Assembly (NCBI GenBank): GCA_029262455.1
Contig: JAJCZJ010000020.1
Span: 124,001 to 188,000, forward strand
Direction of reading: 5' to 3'
DNA: 64,000 bases
DNA from: Deltaproteobacteria bacterium
GTDB taxonomy: Bacteria > Desulfobacterota > Binatia > HRBIN30 > CADEER01
Shown here: one piece after another, positions 16,196 through 24,543 of the stretch
How the letters are laid out: the number at the start of each line of letters is the position of its first letter
How positions within the stretch are numbered: position 1 is the stretch's first letter
Position numbers and translations under genes: made by a program
Notes under the pieces: model-generated
Databases searched by the model: none
What the model was told of the DNA's origin: nothing
What the model saw: the letters and a program-made list of their open reading frames with translations, nothing else

Positions 16196-17011
16196 CTAGA
16201 TCGTAGACCCCGAATCGCCGGTCGGGCCGGTCGGACCGGTCGGACCTACCGGCCCCTGTGAGCCGGTGACGCCCTGAATACCCGTGTCTCCGATCGGGCC
16301 AGTCGGACCCTGAATACCCGTGTTTCCGCTCGGGCCGGTCGGACCCTGAATACCCGTGTCTCCGCTCGGGCCGGTCGGACCCTGAATACCCGTGTTTCCG
16401 CTCGGGCCGGTCGGACCCTGAATACCCGTGTCACCCGACGGGCCACTCGGACCGGTTGGCCCGGTGCCGGAAGCACCGGTCGGACCGCTCGGTCCCTGCG
16501 GACCGGTATCGCCGCTTGGACCACTCGGCCCAGTAGCGCCGGTCGAACCCGTACCTCCAGTTGGACCCGTCGGACCCGACTCGACCGTCAACGAGTAAGC
16601 CGAGCTGGTAATCCTCTTGTTGGGCGACAAGGTCTCGCCACTGATCGTAACTTCGAGAAAACGCTCGGGATCACCTGAGCCATCGAGAGGCGGGCCGGTG
16701 AACAGTCCCGCCGGAAACGAGGTATTGCTGCCCAGGTCGATACTGAAGAACCCCTGTTCGACGATCACCGCTGGGTGCGACTCGCTCCAAGCGTTGGGAA
16801 CCGGATTGCCAAGGCCGTCGACGATGCGGAAGGACATCGGCACGGTGTCGTCCGCGGGAACACCGCTCGGATCGGTCAGCCGGCCCTGGAAGTTGATGAG
16901 GTTCGGAACCTCAGCAGCCTGGACTCTGAGCGCCGAGAACAATCTCGGCGCTATCACCGCGACTGCAACGGCGTCGCAAATGAACTTTCGGCGCGTAACG
17001 TCTTTTGCCAT
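16196..17011 (-). CDS. secreted collagen-like protein
   Basis: A 271-residue protein. The N-terminus [19 protein letters not shown] has a twin-arginine-like RRKF followed by a hydrophobic stretch ending in ALRVQAA, so export, possibly by Tat, is likely. Residues about 35-145 form a globular domain ([20 protein letters not shown], ending [13 protein letters not shown]), a type often seen before tail repeats in environmental bacteria. From about 150 to the C-terminus there are uninterrupted Gly-X-Y triplets rich in GPTGPSG and [12 protein letters not shown], which would form a triple helix. GPT triplets are the O-glycosylated units in the Bacillus BclA protein. The ATG at 17011 follows GGAG; an open frame extends to 17353 without support. 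First gene of the glycosylation operon. Confidence 0.9.
   Translation of the reverse strand: MAKDVTRRKFICDAVAVAVIAPRLFSALRVQAAEVPNLINFQGRLTDPSGVPADDTVPMSFRIVDGLGNPVPNAWSESHPAVIVEQGFFSIDLGSNTSFPAGLFTGPPLDGSGDPERFLEVTISGETLSPNKRITSSAYSLTVESGPTGPTGGTGSTGATGPSGPSGDTGPQGPSGPTGASGTGPTGPSGPSGDTGIQGPTGPSGNTGIQGPTGPSGDTGIQGPTGPSGNTGIQGPTGPIGDTGIQGVTGSQGPVGPTGPTGPTGDSGSTI
16273..16452. repeat. 36-bp tandem repeat inside the collagen-like gene
   Basis: Exact-length 36-base units start at 16273, 16309, 16345, 16381 and 16417 (last partial). Each encodes 12 residues of [11 protein letters not shown](N/D) type. Units differ by very few bases, alternating TCTCC and TTTCC, which indicates recent expansion and makes copy-number variation between strains likely. 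Confidence 0.9.
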
Positions 17012-17154
17012 TGGTCTCCGGCCTCCCTCGCGTTTCTCAAGACAGCCGGTGAACTTTGGTGAATTTGGACACAGACCGCCGCCGGAGTATAAGGTTGCAA
17101 GACGACAAGGGCAACCCCAAAAAGTGCTTTCCAAGAGAAGCGCCCCACTGAAGC

Positions 17155-17169
17155 CGGCACTCGCATTGC
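17155..17169 (+). promoter_or_regulatory. weak sigma-54-like -24/-12 site before the GT32 gene
   Basis: CGGCACT-CGCA-TTGC matches 9 of 11 positions of TGGCACG-N4-TTGC. Transcription would begin near 17181, which fits the GTG start at 17221 but not the ATG at 17173. A match this good is expected several times by chance in 64 kb, so confidence is low. Confidence 0.25.
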
Positions 17170-17172
17170 GGC

Positions 17173-18846
17173 ATGCCGCAGCGACTGGTGGCGCGTAGCC
17201 TGAGAACGAATGTTGTCGCTGTGATCCCCAAGATTCTGCATCAAATCTGGATCGGGCCGCACCCTCCGCCGCGCGCGTTGATGCAGTCTTGGATCGACCA
17301 TCACCCGGGATGGCAGTACAGACTTTGGACCGAACGCGACCTAAGCGAGCCACTGCAAAATCAGCGCGCCTTCGACGCTTTGTCTGCGTTCTCCAGCAAG
17401 GCCAACGTGTGGCGCTACGAGATCATCGAACGCTACGGCGGCGTGTACGCCGATGCGGATTTCCTTTGCCTTCGTCGGCTCGACGAAAACATGCTTCACT
17501 CCGCTTTCTTCACTGCCTATGAAAGCGAAAGTGCGGTGAGCGGACAGATCGCAAACGGTCTGTTCGGAGCCATACCGCACCACCCGGTCTCGCGACGTCT
17601 GGTCGAGAGAATCCACCGTCTAGCAGGCACAGAGCTGAGCTGGCGGACCGGATTCGACTCGACCGGCCCGCCGTTCTTCAGCGAGGTCATCCGAGAGATC
17701 CCGCAGGGAGTGGTGGTCCACCCGAGTTGGCTATTCTATCCGGACCATTTCGGCCACGACGCAACCTACGAGCGGATGTGGGCTAGCGAAGGGGAACCGT
17801 ACGCGCGCCACGACTGGTTTTTTGAGTCGCCGACTGTCTGCCTGATGATGTTTGCCGGCGCCGACCCCGATTTGCTTCGGATCAGTCTAGCCAGCGTCCG
17901 CACCCACATCAGTTGCTACGTCGTCGCTGTCAATCACCCGGATCGCTGCAGCGCCGAGCAGGTGGCACGCATGCTGCGTGGCGTCCCGGGGACCATACTC
18001 GAAGGGCACGAGGCCGACAGTGCGGAAGAGTTGGTTGCGGCCGCTCGCGGCATGGCGGATTTCACGCTGCTGCTCGAAACCGGCGAGCTGGCGGTGGGGT
18101 TCTCCCGCCTAAAACTCACTCCCGCCGCCGACGGTTATAGCGCCAACAGACAAGACGTGACGGGCGACGAAGTCACGCTGCGACTCTGCAAAGATCCCGA
18201 AGAAATCTACTTTAGAAAAGGTCAATCAAGTGGCGCTGCCGGCAGCGATCGCTCGGGGCGTTCGATTCTCGAAGACTGCGTCTTCACTCGCTTCGAGAGT
18301 CCACCGCATGGGGCCGATTACGGGCAAATCGACCGATCGCTGACGTTGGCCGATGCCCTGCAAGGCATCGGTGCCTACCGCCATGCGACGTCGCTCTGCG
18401 CAGATCTCCACGATTTCGAACTCGCGCCCAAGCAGCGTTGGCAAATGCAATGCCGTAAAGGAGCCTGCGATCTTGCCATGGGAGCAGCGATCGAGGTGGT
18501 CGAGCCACAGTTGCTGGCGGCGTTTCGCCTACAGCCGCAGCGACCCGAGCCGCTGTTGACACTCGGCACACACTATTACGCCAGGGGAGACCATACCAAC
18601 GCAACCCGCTACTTCGAACATGTCGCCGCCCTGCCCGAACCCAGGACACCACTGCGGGGCGTAGAGAGGCCGCGCCAGCAGGCGCTCGAGTTCTTATCTG
18701 TTTCGGCCTACTACGCCGGCCGCTACGACCTCGGATTTCAAGCCGGGATGGAAGCTCTGCGAGGCCAGCCGACTGTGCTTCCGCACGAACGGGTTCGCAC
18801 GAACCTCGAGTACTATGCCGCCAAGGTCGGTCGCCAGCGATCGTGA
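17173..18846 (+). CDS. GT32-family glycosyltransferase with C-terminal TPR-like region
   Basis: A 557-residue protein. The N-terminus [16 protein letters not shown] and the motif [20 protein letters not shown] (DxD within ADAD) are classic GT32 (Och1-type, mannosyl/glycosyltransferase) features. A middle region (about 235-380) has no clear family, and residues from about 395 to the end form TPR-like helices ([21 protein letters not shown]). It is divergent from the collagen-like operon across a 160-base intergenic region and most likely acts in the same glycosylation pathway. The start is uncertain: GT32 proteins usually begin at IPK, and the in-frame GTG at 17221 would give [10 protein letters not shown]; neither start has a good ribosome site. 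Confidence 0.8.
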   Translation: MPQRLVARSLRTNVVAVIPKILHQIWIGPHPPPRALMQSWIDHHPGWQYRLWTERDLSEPLQNQRAFDALSAFSSKANVWRYEIIERYGGVYADADFLCLRRLDENMLHSAFFTAYESESAVSGQIANGLFGAIPHHPVSRRLVERIHRLAGTELSWRTGFDSTGPPFFSEVIREIPQGVVVHPSWLFYPDHFGHDATYERMWASEGEPYARHDWFFESPTVCLMMFAGADPDLLRISLASVRTHISCYVVAVNHPDRCSAEQVARMLRGVPGTILEGHEADSAEELVAAARGMADFTLLLETGELAVGFSRLKLTPAADGYSANRQDVTGDEVTLRLCKDPEEIYFRKGQSSGAAGSDRSGRSILEDCVFTRFESPPHGADYGQIDRSLTLADALQGIGAYRHATSLCADLHDFELAPKQRWQMQCRKGACDLAMGAAIEVVEPQLLAAFRLQPQRPEPLLTLGTHYYARGDHTNATRYFEHVAALPEPRTPLRGVERPRQQALEFLSVSAYYAGRYDLGFQAGMEALRGQPTVLPHERVRTNLEYYAAKVGRQRS

Positions 18847-18995
18847 CCCAAGCCGGTGCCCCTGCCGCACCAATGTTGCAGCAGACGGCGGCAAAAGTTA
18901 ATCAAAGTTCGAGCCCCTCGCGCTTCTCCGACGCTTCGACTTCCCGCTACCCAACTCTCAATCGGCCCGAGTGACCAACTCGTAGAGGCACAACC

Positions 18996-19838
18996 ATGAA
19001 AATCATTCGCCAAGGCGGCCACTTCGGAGCCCGGATCGAAGGTATCGACTTCAGTGTTCCTCTCAGTACACAGGCCCTCGACGACATCACCGGTGCTCTC
19101 TACGAGTATCAGGTAATCTCCATGGCGGCGCCGGAGTTGAGCTACGAAGAGCATCTGCGCATCGCACTGCAGTTCGGCACTCCGGAGGCGCACGCCACCG
19201 ACCAATTCCACCGCGACGAGAGTTGCCCCTATCGAACCGTGATCGATTCCGAAAAGGGCGACCGAGCCGACTCCTGGCACGCCGATGAAACATTCCTCGA
19301 GCACCCCCCCTTGGTCAATCTGCTGCACAGCAGAATCCTTCCCGAACACGGCGGCGATACGGCCTTCATCAGCATGGCGGCCGCCTATGACGGCCTTTCC
19401 GAGAAGTTCAAGACTCTGATCGACGAGCTCACGGCAATCCACGATTACGGCCATCTCTACGAGCTGGGCTGGCGCAGTGGCATCCCGCTCGGACCGCTGG
19501 TTGGCGACGCCCTGGTCAAGGGATTGATCCACTCTCACCCCATCGTGCGGAAGCATCCAGTGACCGGCCGCCGGTGGCTCACGGTCAACTCGACGTACAC
19601 GCGCTTCGTCGAGGGGTTGACGCCACTGGAAGGCCAGATGGTGCTCGACCTGCTGTTGCGTCACATGCAGAAACCCGAGTTTGGTTTCCGGCATCATTGG
19701 CAGCTAGGGGACCTGCTCATCTGGGATCAGCAAGCCGTGCAGCACTACGCAGTCGGCGATTTCGAAGGACGTCGCCTGGTCCATCGCATCTCCGCGCTGG
19801 CCACGGACGAAACGTATACGGGCATCAACACCGCCTGA
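18996..19838 (+). CDS. TauD/TfdA-family Fe(II)/2-oxoglutarate dioxygenase
   Basis: A 280-residue dioxygenase. The metal triad is H95 and D97 (WHADETF) and H250 (AVQHYAVGDF), with the 2-oxoglutarate-binding Arg at R264 (RRLVHRI). The family hydroxylates substrates such as taurine, 2,4-D or alkylsulfates; substrate cannot be assigned. Length is typical. It follows the GT32 gene by 150 bases and precedes a ppc remnant. Confidence 0.85.
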   Translation: MKIIRQGGHFGARIEGIDFSVPLSTQALDDITGALYEYQVISMAAPELSYEEHLRIALQFGTPEAHATDQFHRDESCPYRTVIDSEKGDRADSWHADETFLEHPPLVNLLHSRILPEHGGDTAFISMAAAYDGLSEKFKTLIDELTAIHDYGHLYELGWRSGIPLGPLVGDALVKGLIHSHPIVRKHPVTGRRWLTVNSTYTRFVEGLTPLEGQMVLDLLLRHMQKPEFGFRHHWQLGDLLIWDQQAVQHYAVGDFEGRRLVHRISALATDETYTGINTA

Positions 19839-19992
19839 GAGTCGCCGCCCCAGGCGCCCTGTCGGATTATTTTCGCCAGTCGCTCGATCGCCGTCGCGAA
19901 GATCCCTCGCAGGCGATCGCTTGTACTTGATCGCTCGCAGTTGGCGGCCCCTGCGCTCTTGAACATTTCGCGATATGCTCCGAGATCGAGCT

Positions 19993-20290
19993 ATGTCCAC
20001 CAACGATGAAAACGCGAGCAGTGCGGGCGACGACACCCTAAAGTAACGAAATTCAAATGCTCGGCCGCATACTCGGCGAGGTGATCCGCGCCCAAGCCGG
20101 GGACCGGACCTTTCAGCTGGTCGAGTCGGTGCGGCAATGCGCGGGCGACGGTCGACGTGCCGGCCATGCGGCCGTCGACGCACTCCACGACATTCTCGCC
20201 ACCGAGTCGCTTGCAGAGCAACTGCACGTCATCAGAGCGTTGGCGATTCCGGTCCTTGCAAGGCTCATGATCGCGTCGGGCTGCCTCTGA
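19993..20290 (+). pseudogene. ppc: remnant of the 5' end of phosphoenolpyruvate carboxylase
   Basis: From 19993 a frame reads MSTNDENASSAGDDTLK and stops at TAA (20044). Shifting by one base gives NEIQMLGRILGEVIRAQAGD and continues in frame to 20290 as FQLVESVRQCAGDGRRAGHA and AEQLHVIRALAI. This matches the N-terminal helices of PEP carboxylase (LGRLLGEVIREQ..., LVE.IR..A, VIRAFS). The sequence then loses similarity and stops, about 90 codons into a protein normally near 900 residues. There is therefore a frameshift plus a large deletion. No catalytic part survives in this window. Confidence 0.65.
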
Positions 20291-20387
20291 TCCAGTCCGC
20301 GCGGTCAGACAAGTGCAGTTGTCGCTCCGGATCCCCAAATGCTACAGACGCTACATTCGCGAGTTCTTAGCACGATTTGGGGGTCCC

Positions 20388-22811
20388 ATGCGCCGATTGA
20401 TCGTCACTACCGTCCTCATCCTTTGCTACCCGATGCAGATATTGGGGGAGAACGACGAAGGGTCTTCTTCCCCCCTGATCGTGGGAACTTGTGCGGACGG
20501 AACCCGCTGCGCCGGCGACGGAGCCGATAGTGACTGTACGGCAAGCTGCAGGACCGATGCGATATACATGGGCAGTCGAAGCGACTGTGTTTATTCTTTC
20601 GACCCACGAGAACCGTATTGCCGCATCATCAAGACGGGCGAGACGCAGCCCTCGTATGTGGCTGTCGGCTACGATGTCTGCGGCGGGGACGATCACGGCC
20701 CAAGCGGCGACGGCGATGCGTGTAACGACACCGGGGATGTAATCAATGGCGGAACTTTGGCGGACTCCAGTTGTTACTACTGTCGAGGCGGATTCTCGGC
20801 ATGCACGGATGGCTCCGCATGCGGCGCGGGTGGACCCGGTCGCTGCGACGATCAAGCGGTCTGCGCAGATTGTCGCAAGCCTTCATGCCCATCCGGGGTG
20901 TGTGGTGCCGGTGGCCCCGGCCTTTGCGTTGACCGGACCCCATGCTTCCGACCGGATGTCGATCGACTACGCTGGCGCTTTCCCACCGGAAACAACGTTA
21001 TCGCCAGCGCCGACTTCGGGTCGTGCAGCCTCAACGCTGCGCTCTATGTAGACGTGACGCACGTCGACGGGATTCCTGGGGAGCGCTCGGTCGGCCTATC
21101 GCCGCAGCCAGCTGCAAACTCGTGCGTCTTCATCGGCTCCAAGGACGGCTTCTTCTACGCTCTCGATGAAGATGCCTACGAGGACGATCCGGGCACACCA
21201 CCCACAGGCGCCTGCCTTTGGCGCTACGACACGTCAGACACGCAAGTGCACTCTCGCCCAGCGGCAGATCCGATCACCTCCAGCATCTACGTCGGGTCAA
21301 CGAGCTCTTCGAGCAGCACTATCCACAAACTCGAGCGCTACCCAGCCTGGGACGGCCAGAGTTGTAACCTTGGCGATCCCTTGACGTGCGGACTCGGACT
21401 CGAAGGCGCAGTGATCAACCTAAGCGAACAGCTCGAAGGCGACGCGCTCGTACCACAGGAATCGACCGCAACAGACGGCCGACTGGTGATCGGCAGCGCT
21501 TCGGCCATGCATCTGATAAGAACGCGGCCCGGCTTCGACACGGTCGATACATTGACCGGAAGCGAGATCTCCGTGCCAAATCTCGGCCCGTTCCGTCGCG
21601 GACTAGTTCAAGCCAAGACGACCGGCATCCTATATTCGGGCTTCGGCGGCGGTGAAAACGACGGCGAAGGGCTGTTGGCCTTCGACATCTTCAAATCCAT
21701 GCCTTGCGGTTCGCCCATTGACGAAGATCTCCAAAGCAATGGCGTTCTCGACAAGAACTCTCCGACGACGGGCTTGCCGCCAGAGATCTGCAACCACAGT
21801 GGCACAGGGACGAACTTCGCGGGCATCCAGTGGCACCGTCATCAAGTCGTATTCAATGAAGCCGAATCGCACTTCTTCATCACCAACCGCGCCAACAGCA
21901 ACGGAGACCTACGCAAGCGTCTCGCTGCCTTCGAAGCAGTTGGTGCTGGCGAAACATTGACGGGAGATAATCTGATCGATTGCTACAAGTCGGACTTCAC
22001 GGGCATGGTGGCTTCGGCCACTTACGCCCGCGTCGAGTGCAAGGTGGCGACGCCCTGCTGCAACGTTGGCGAGTCAGTCGACCGACTCTTCTTCGGCGAC
22101 CGCAATCAGCGGTTCTATGCCGTCGACTTCTGCGAGGGCGCCCCAATGTATAACGCATGGGGACCTGTCAGCTTGCGGACCACGTTCCGCGCTCTACCTG
22201 TGGTGTCGTTGGATCTCGAGACCGTCTACATCTACGACGAGAGCGGTGACAACGAAAAGGTCTTCGCTCTCGACATCCACGACGGCACTATCAAATGGGA
22301 GTACCACATACTCGGGCAAAATGACCCGTTCGGGAACGGTTCTTTTTGCGAGAACGCCGCTACACCCGCGGGCGGCGCCAATTGCTATCCAGCCCCGATT
22401 CCAAAAATCACCGACAAGGACTCCATCGGAACGCTCTATCCGGTGGACGATGGAGGTTGCTTGGATGCCGATTCGGTAACGCTAGCGGTCAGCTCCTACC
22501 ACATCGATGAATCTAATCTGCGAGCGTTTGAGGGCAACATCACACCCGGAGCCGCGAACCTGGACACGAACTCGGGAGTCGACTGGCGCAATGAAACCAG
22601 CGGCGCATCAGGACACTGGCCCTGCGACCCGGAATGTGAGGGCGACCTCACCAGCAATCCCCCCACCGGTGAAGCCGCCGGCCTTGTCGAAGGATGCAAT
22701 TGTATCGTTGTCACGGTCCGAGACAACGCAGGCAAAGAGGGCAGCACGCTGATCGCGATCAACAGAGATTCGATGGGATGCCCGTCATCGACCGGCTGCA
22801 CCTGCCCCTGA
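20388..22811 (+). CDS. secreted PQQ-like beta-propeller protein with Cys-rich N-terminal region
   Basis: An 807-residue protein starting at ATG 20388 with a signal peptide (RRLIVTTVLILCYPMQILG). Residues about 20-180 are Cys-rich with Cys-Gly repeats (SACTDGSACGAGGPGRCDD and CPSGVCGAGGPGLCVDRTPC). The remainder contains propeller-like blades of PQQ type (VFIGSKDGFFYALD, FFGDRNQRFYAVDFCEG, KVFALDIHDGTIKWEYH), each ending in an A-D/W pattern. A role in cell-surface or periplasmic binding is plausible; no enzyme motif is recognised, and cofactor residues for PQQ are not obvious. The C-terminus ends Cys-rich (CPSSTGCTCP) without an anchor. Confidence 0.75.
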   Translation: MRRLIVTTVLILCYPMQILGENDEGSSSPLIVGTCADGTRCAGDGADSDCTASCRTDAIYMGSRSDCVYSFDPREPYCRIIKTGETQPSYVAVGYDVCGGDDHGPSGDGDACNDTGDVINGGTLADSSCYYCRGGFSACTDGSACGAGGPGRCDDQAVCADCRKPSCPSGVCGAGGPGLCVDRTPCFRPDVDRLRWRFPTGNNVIASADFGSCSLNAALYVDVTHVDGIPGERSVGLSPQPAANSCVFIGSKDGFFYALDEDAYEDDPGTPPTGACLWRYDTSDTQVHSRPAADPITSSIYVGSTSSSSSTIHKLERYPAWDGQSCNLGDPLTCGLGLEGAVINLSEQLEGDALVPQESTATDGRLVIGSASAMHLIRTRPGFDTVDTLTGSEISVPNLGPFRRGLVQAKTTGILYSGFGGGENDGEGLLAFDIFKSMPCGSPIDEDLQSNGVLDKNSPTTGLPPEICNHSGTGTNFAGIQWHRHQVVFNEAESHFFITNRANSNGDLRKRLAAFEAVGAGETLTGDNLIDCYKSDFTGMVASATYARVECKVATPCCNVGESVDRLFFGDRNQRFYAVDFCEGAPMYNAWGPVSLRTTFRALPVVSLDLETVYIYDESGDNEKVFALDIHDGTIKWEYHILGQNDPFGNGSFCENAATPAGGANCYPAPIPKITDKDSIGTLYPVDDGGCLDADSVTLAVSSYHIDESNLRAFEGNITPGAANLDTNSGVDWRNETSGASGHWPCDPECEGDLTSNPPTGEAAGLVEGCNCIVVTVRDNAGKEGSTLIAINRDSMGCPSSTGCTCP

Positions 22812-22915
22812 GGCGCGGAAGAAGAACGCAAACGCGAGCGGCCTGAGATAGAGAGGGTTTGGTTTTTCGCCACGGTGCTCGGTGCATAGTCCGTAGCCCC
22901 AAGGAGGTTCTAAAC

Positions 22916-23107
22916 GTGGACACGTTCAGGACCGCGCCAAGGCCTGGCGAGGTTGCCCGCCACTCTCAGTCCCGAGCAACGAACGCATTTCGCGATCCGC
23001 TCCAAGCTTCCCTCGCGACTACCGATGGTCTCCGATCGGCTGCGGCCAATCGTTCTCGCGCAAAGCTCATTTCAGAGAGAAACCTCGCAATCTTGGAAGG
23101 ATTTTAG
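22916..23107 (+). CDS. possible small ORF upstream of the AcoX-like gene
   Basis: A 63-codon frame starting at GTG with a perfect AAGGAGGT ribosome site at 22901-22908. It ends two bases before the next gene's ATG, the spacing of translational coupling. The product (VDTFRTAPRPGEVARHSQSR...) is basic with no hydrophobic segment and no family I know. The strong ribosome site is the only reason to list it. The rest of 22812-22915 shows nothing. Confidence 0.3.
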   Translation: MDTFRTAPRPGEVARHSQSRATNAFRDPLQASLATTDGLRSAAANRSRAKLISERNLAILEGF

Positions 23108-23109
23108 CA

Positions 23110-24153
23110 ATGCCAACCGTCGGAATCATCGCCAACCCAATGTCCGGGATAGACATCCGGCGACTCGCTGCCCGTGCGCGCCGCGAGAGCCCACAGGACA
23201 AGCAGAACCAGATCGCACGCGCCGTCATCGGCGCGGCCGCGGCCGGCACAACCCGTTTCCTTCTGGTACGCGATCTCTTCCGAATGTCGGAGTGCGCGGT
23301 CGAAAATATCAACGTTGGCGCCGCGTTCGACTTTCTCGACATCGGTTCGCCCGAGACGAAACCAAGCGACACTACTCGGGCGGTACAGGCGATGCGCGAC
23401 GCCGGCGCGACCGCGCTACTCATCATCGGAGGCGACGGCACCAACCGGATCGTCGCACAAGCCTGGCCGGAGGCTCCCATCGTCCCGATGTCGACCGGAA
23501 CCAACAACGTATTTCCGGTGATGCAAGAGGCCACCATCTCCGGTGCGTCGGCCGGACTCATCGCGTCGGGGGCAGTAGCATTGGACGAAGGCGCGCGACG
23601 CGCCAAGCTCGTTCACATCGAGTACAGCGACGGCAACCGTGACCTCGCGGTGATCGATGCTGTGGCCCTCGCCGACGACCCGATTGGAAGCTTGCTCCCG
23701 TTCGACCCCGAGAAGCTGCGTTGCCTGATTCTCGCACGCGCCGAGCCGGCAGCGGTCGGAATGTCGCCGATTGGGGGACTCGTGCAGCCGTGCGGCTTCG
23801 ACGACGACTTCGGAGTCGAGGTCCGGTGCACACAACCCGAGACGCCTGGCTCGAAGTCGCTCCTCGCCGCCGTATCGCCCGGACTCTACCGACGCGCGCA
23901 CATTGCGGCATCTCGGAAACTCGCGTTTGGCGAGCGAGCCGTGATCGAGGGGCCGTGCGTACTCGCTTACGACGGCGATCGCACGCGAGCACTCGAGCCG
24001 GGCGAGCGCGCCGAGCTGTGGGTGGAACGGTCCGGACCTTGGGTGATCGACGCCACCAGGACAATGCGGGCGGCGGCCCAAAGGGGATTCTACGTAGATC
24101 GCCACTTCCACGATGGCTTCGACCAGGACCGGCAAGGCCCGCGCTGCTGCTGA
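23110..24153 (+). CDS. ATP-NAD kinase / AcoX-like protein
   Basis: A 347-residue protein of the NAD kinase-diacylglycerol kinase superfamily, closest in appearance to AcoX of acetoin operons. Visible motifs: VGIIANPMSGIDIRRL at the N-terminus, the nucleotide-binding GGDGTN (107-112) and STGTNNVFP (128-136). AcoX proteins are encoded with acetoin dehydrogenase, but no aco genes are in this window, so the substrate is uncertain. GGAAGG lies 8 bases before the ATG. No downstream partner on this strand within 390 bases. Confidence 0.8.
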   Translation: MPTVGIIANPMSGIDIRRLAARARRESPQDKQNQIARAVIGAAAAGTTRFLLVRDLFRMSECAVENINVGAAFDFLDIGSPETKPSDTTRAVQAMRDAGATALLIIGGDGTNRIVAQAWPEAPIVPMSTGTNNVFPVMQEATISGASAGLIASGAVALDEGARRAKLVHIEYSDGNRDLAVIDAVALADDPIGSLLPFDPEKLRCLILARAEPAAVGMSPIGGLVQPCGFDDDFGVEVRCTQPETPGSKSLLAAVSPGLYRRAHIAASRKLAFGERAVIEGPCVLAYDGDRTRALEPGERAELWVERSGPWVIDATRTMRAAAQRGFYVDRHFHDGFDQDRQGPRCC

Positions 24154-24543
24154 GCAGCTGAGGGGCTAATCCTCATCCTAGCGCGCACTTCGAAAAGATT
24201 CCGACAAACGAAAGATACTTGGCCACGCAGTTCCCCTTGAAATTGGTCGCCAATACAGCATGCCGGCTCTGCTGCGGCGCCGAATCAAGGGAAGGTATGA
24301 CTCGCGATGCCAATCGCCGCACATTGTACAACTCTTGCGGCATTCGCACCTCAGAGTCTGTGCGTCTCGCAAGGGCACTCGCCCAGCCATGTGCCAACCA
24401 GTCTCGCTGCTAGCGGACGCGCGCATGACACAGCTGTCATCGGATAGTCGCGTCCGCCTCGCGAAGACCGCGATGCTGCGCAAAGCAGCTCAGACGAAAG
24501 GCCCGGTTGGGAGCGACGGTTCAAATGAGCAGTTGCCAGAATC
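24154..24543. other. 390-base intergenic stretch, nothing recognised
   Basis: All six frames were read for remnants. Only short frames without family resemblance were found. It should contain the promoter of the downstream sensor kinase; a GGG-N10-TTGC type word at about 24551-24566 is too weak to call as a sigma-54 promoter. Confidence 0.4.

Noticed and set aside
18864-18879. CCGCAC-CAATG-TTGCA as a sigma-54 promoter before the TauD-like gene
   Set aside because: The essential GG at -24 is CG, and the distance to the start is over 110 bases.
23416-24135. 239-codon antisense frame
   Set aside because: Shadow of the AcoX-like gene.
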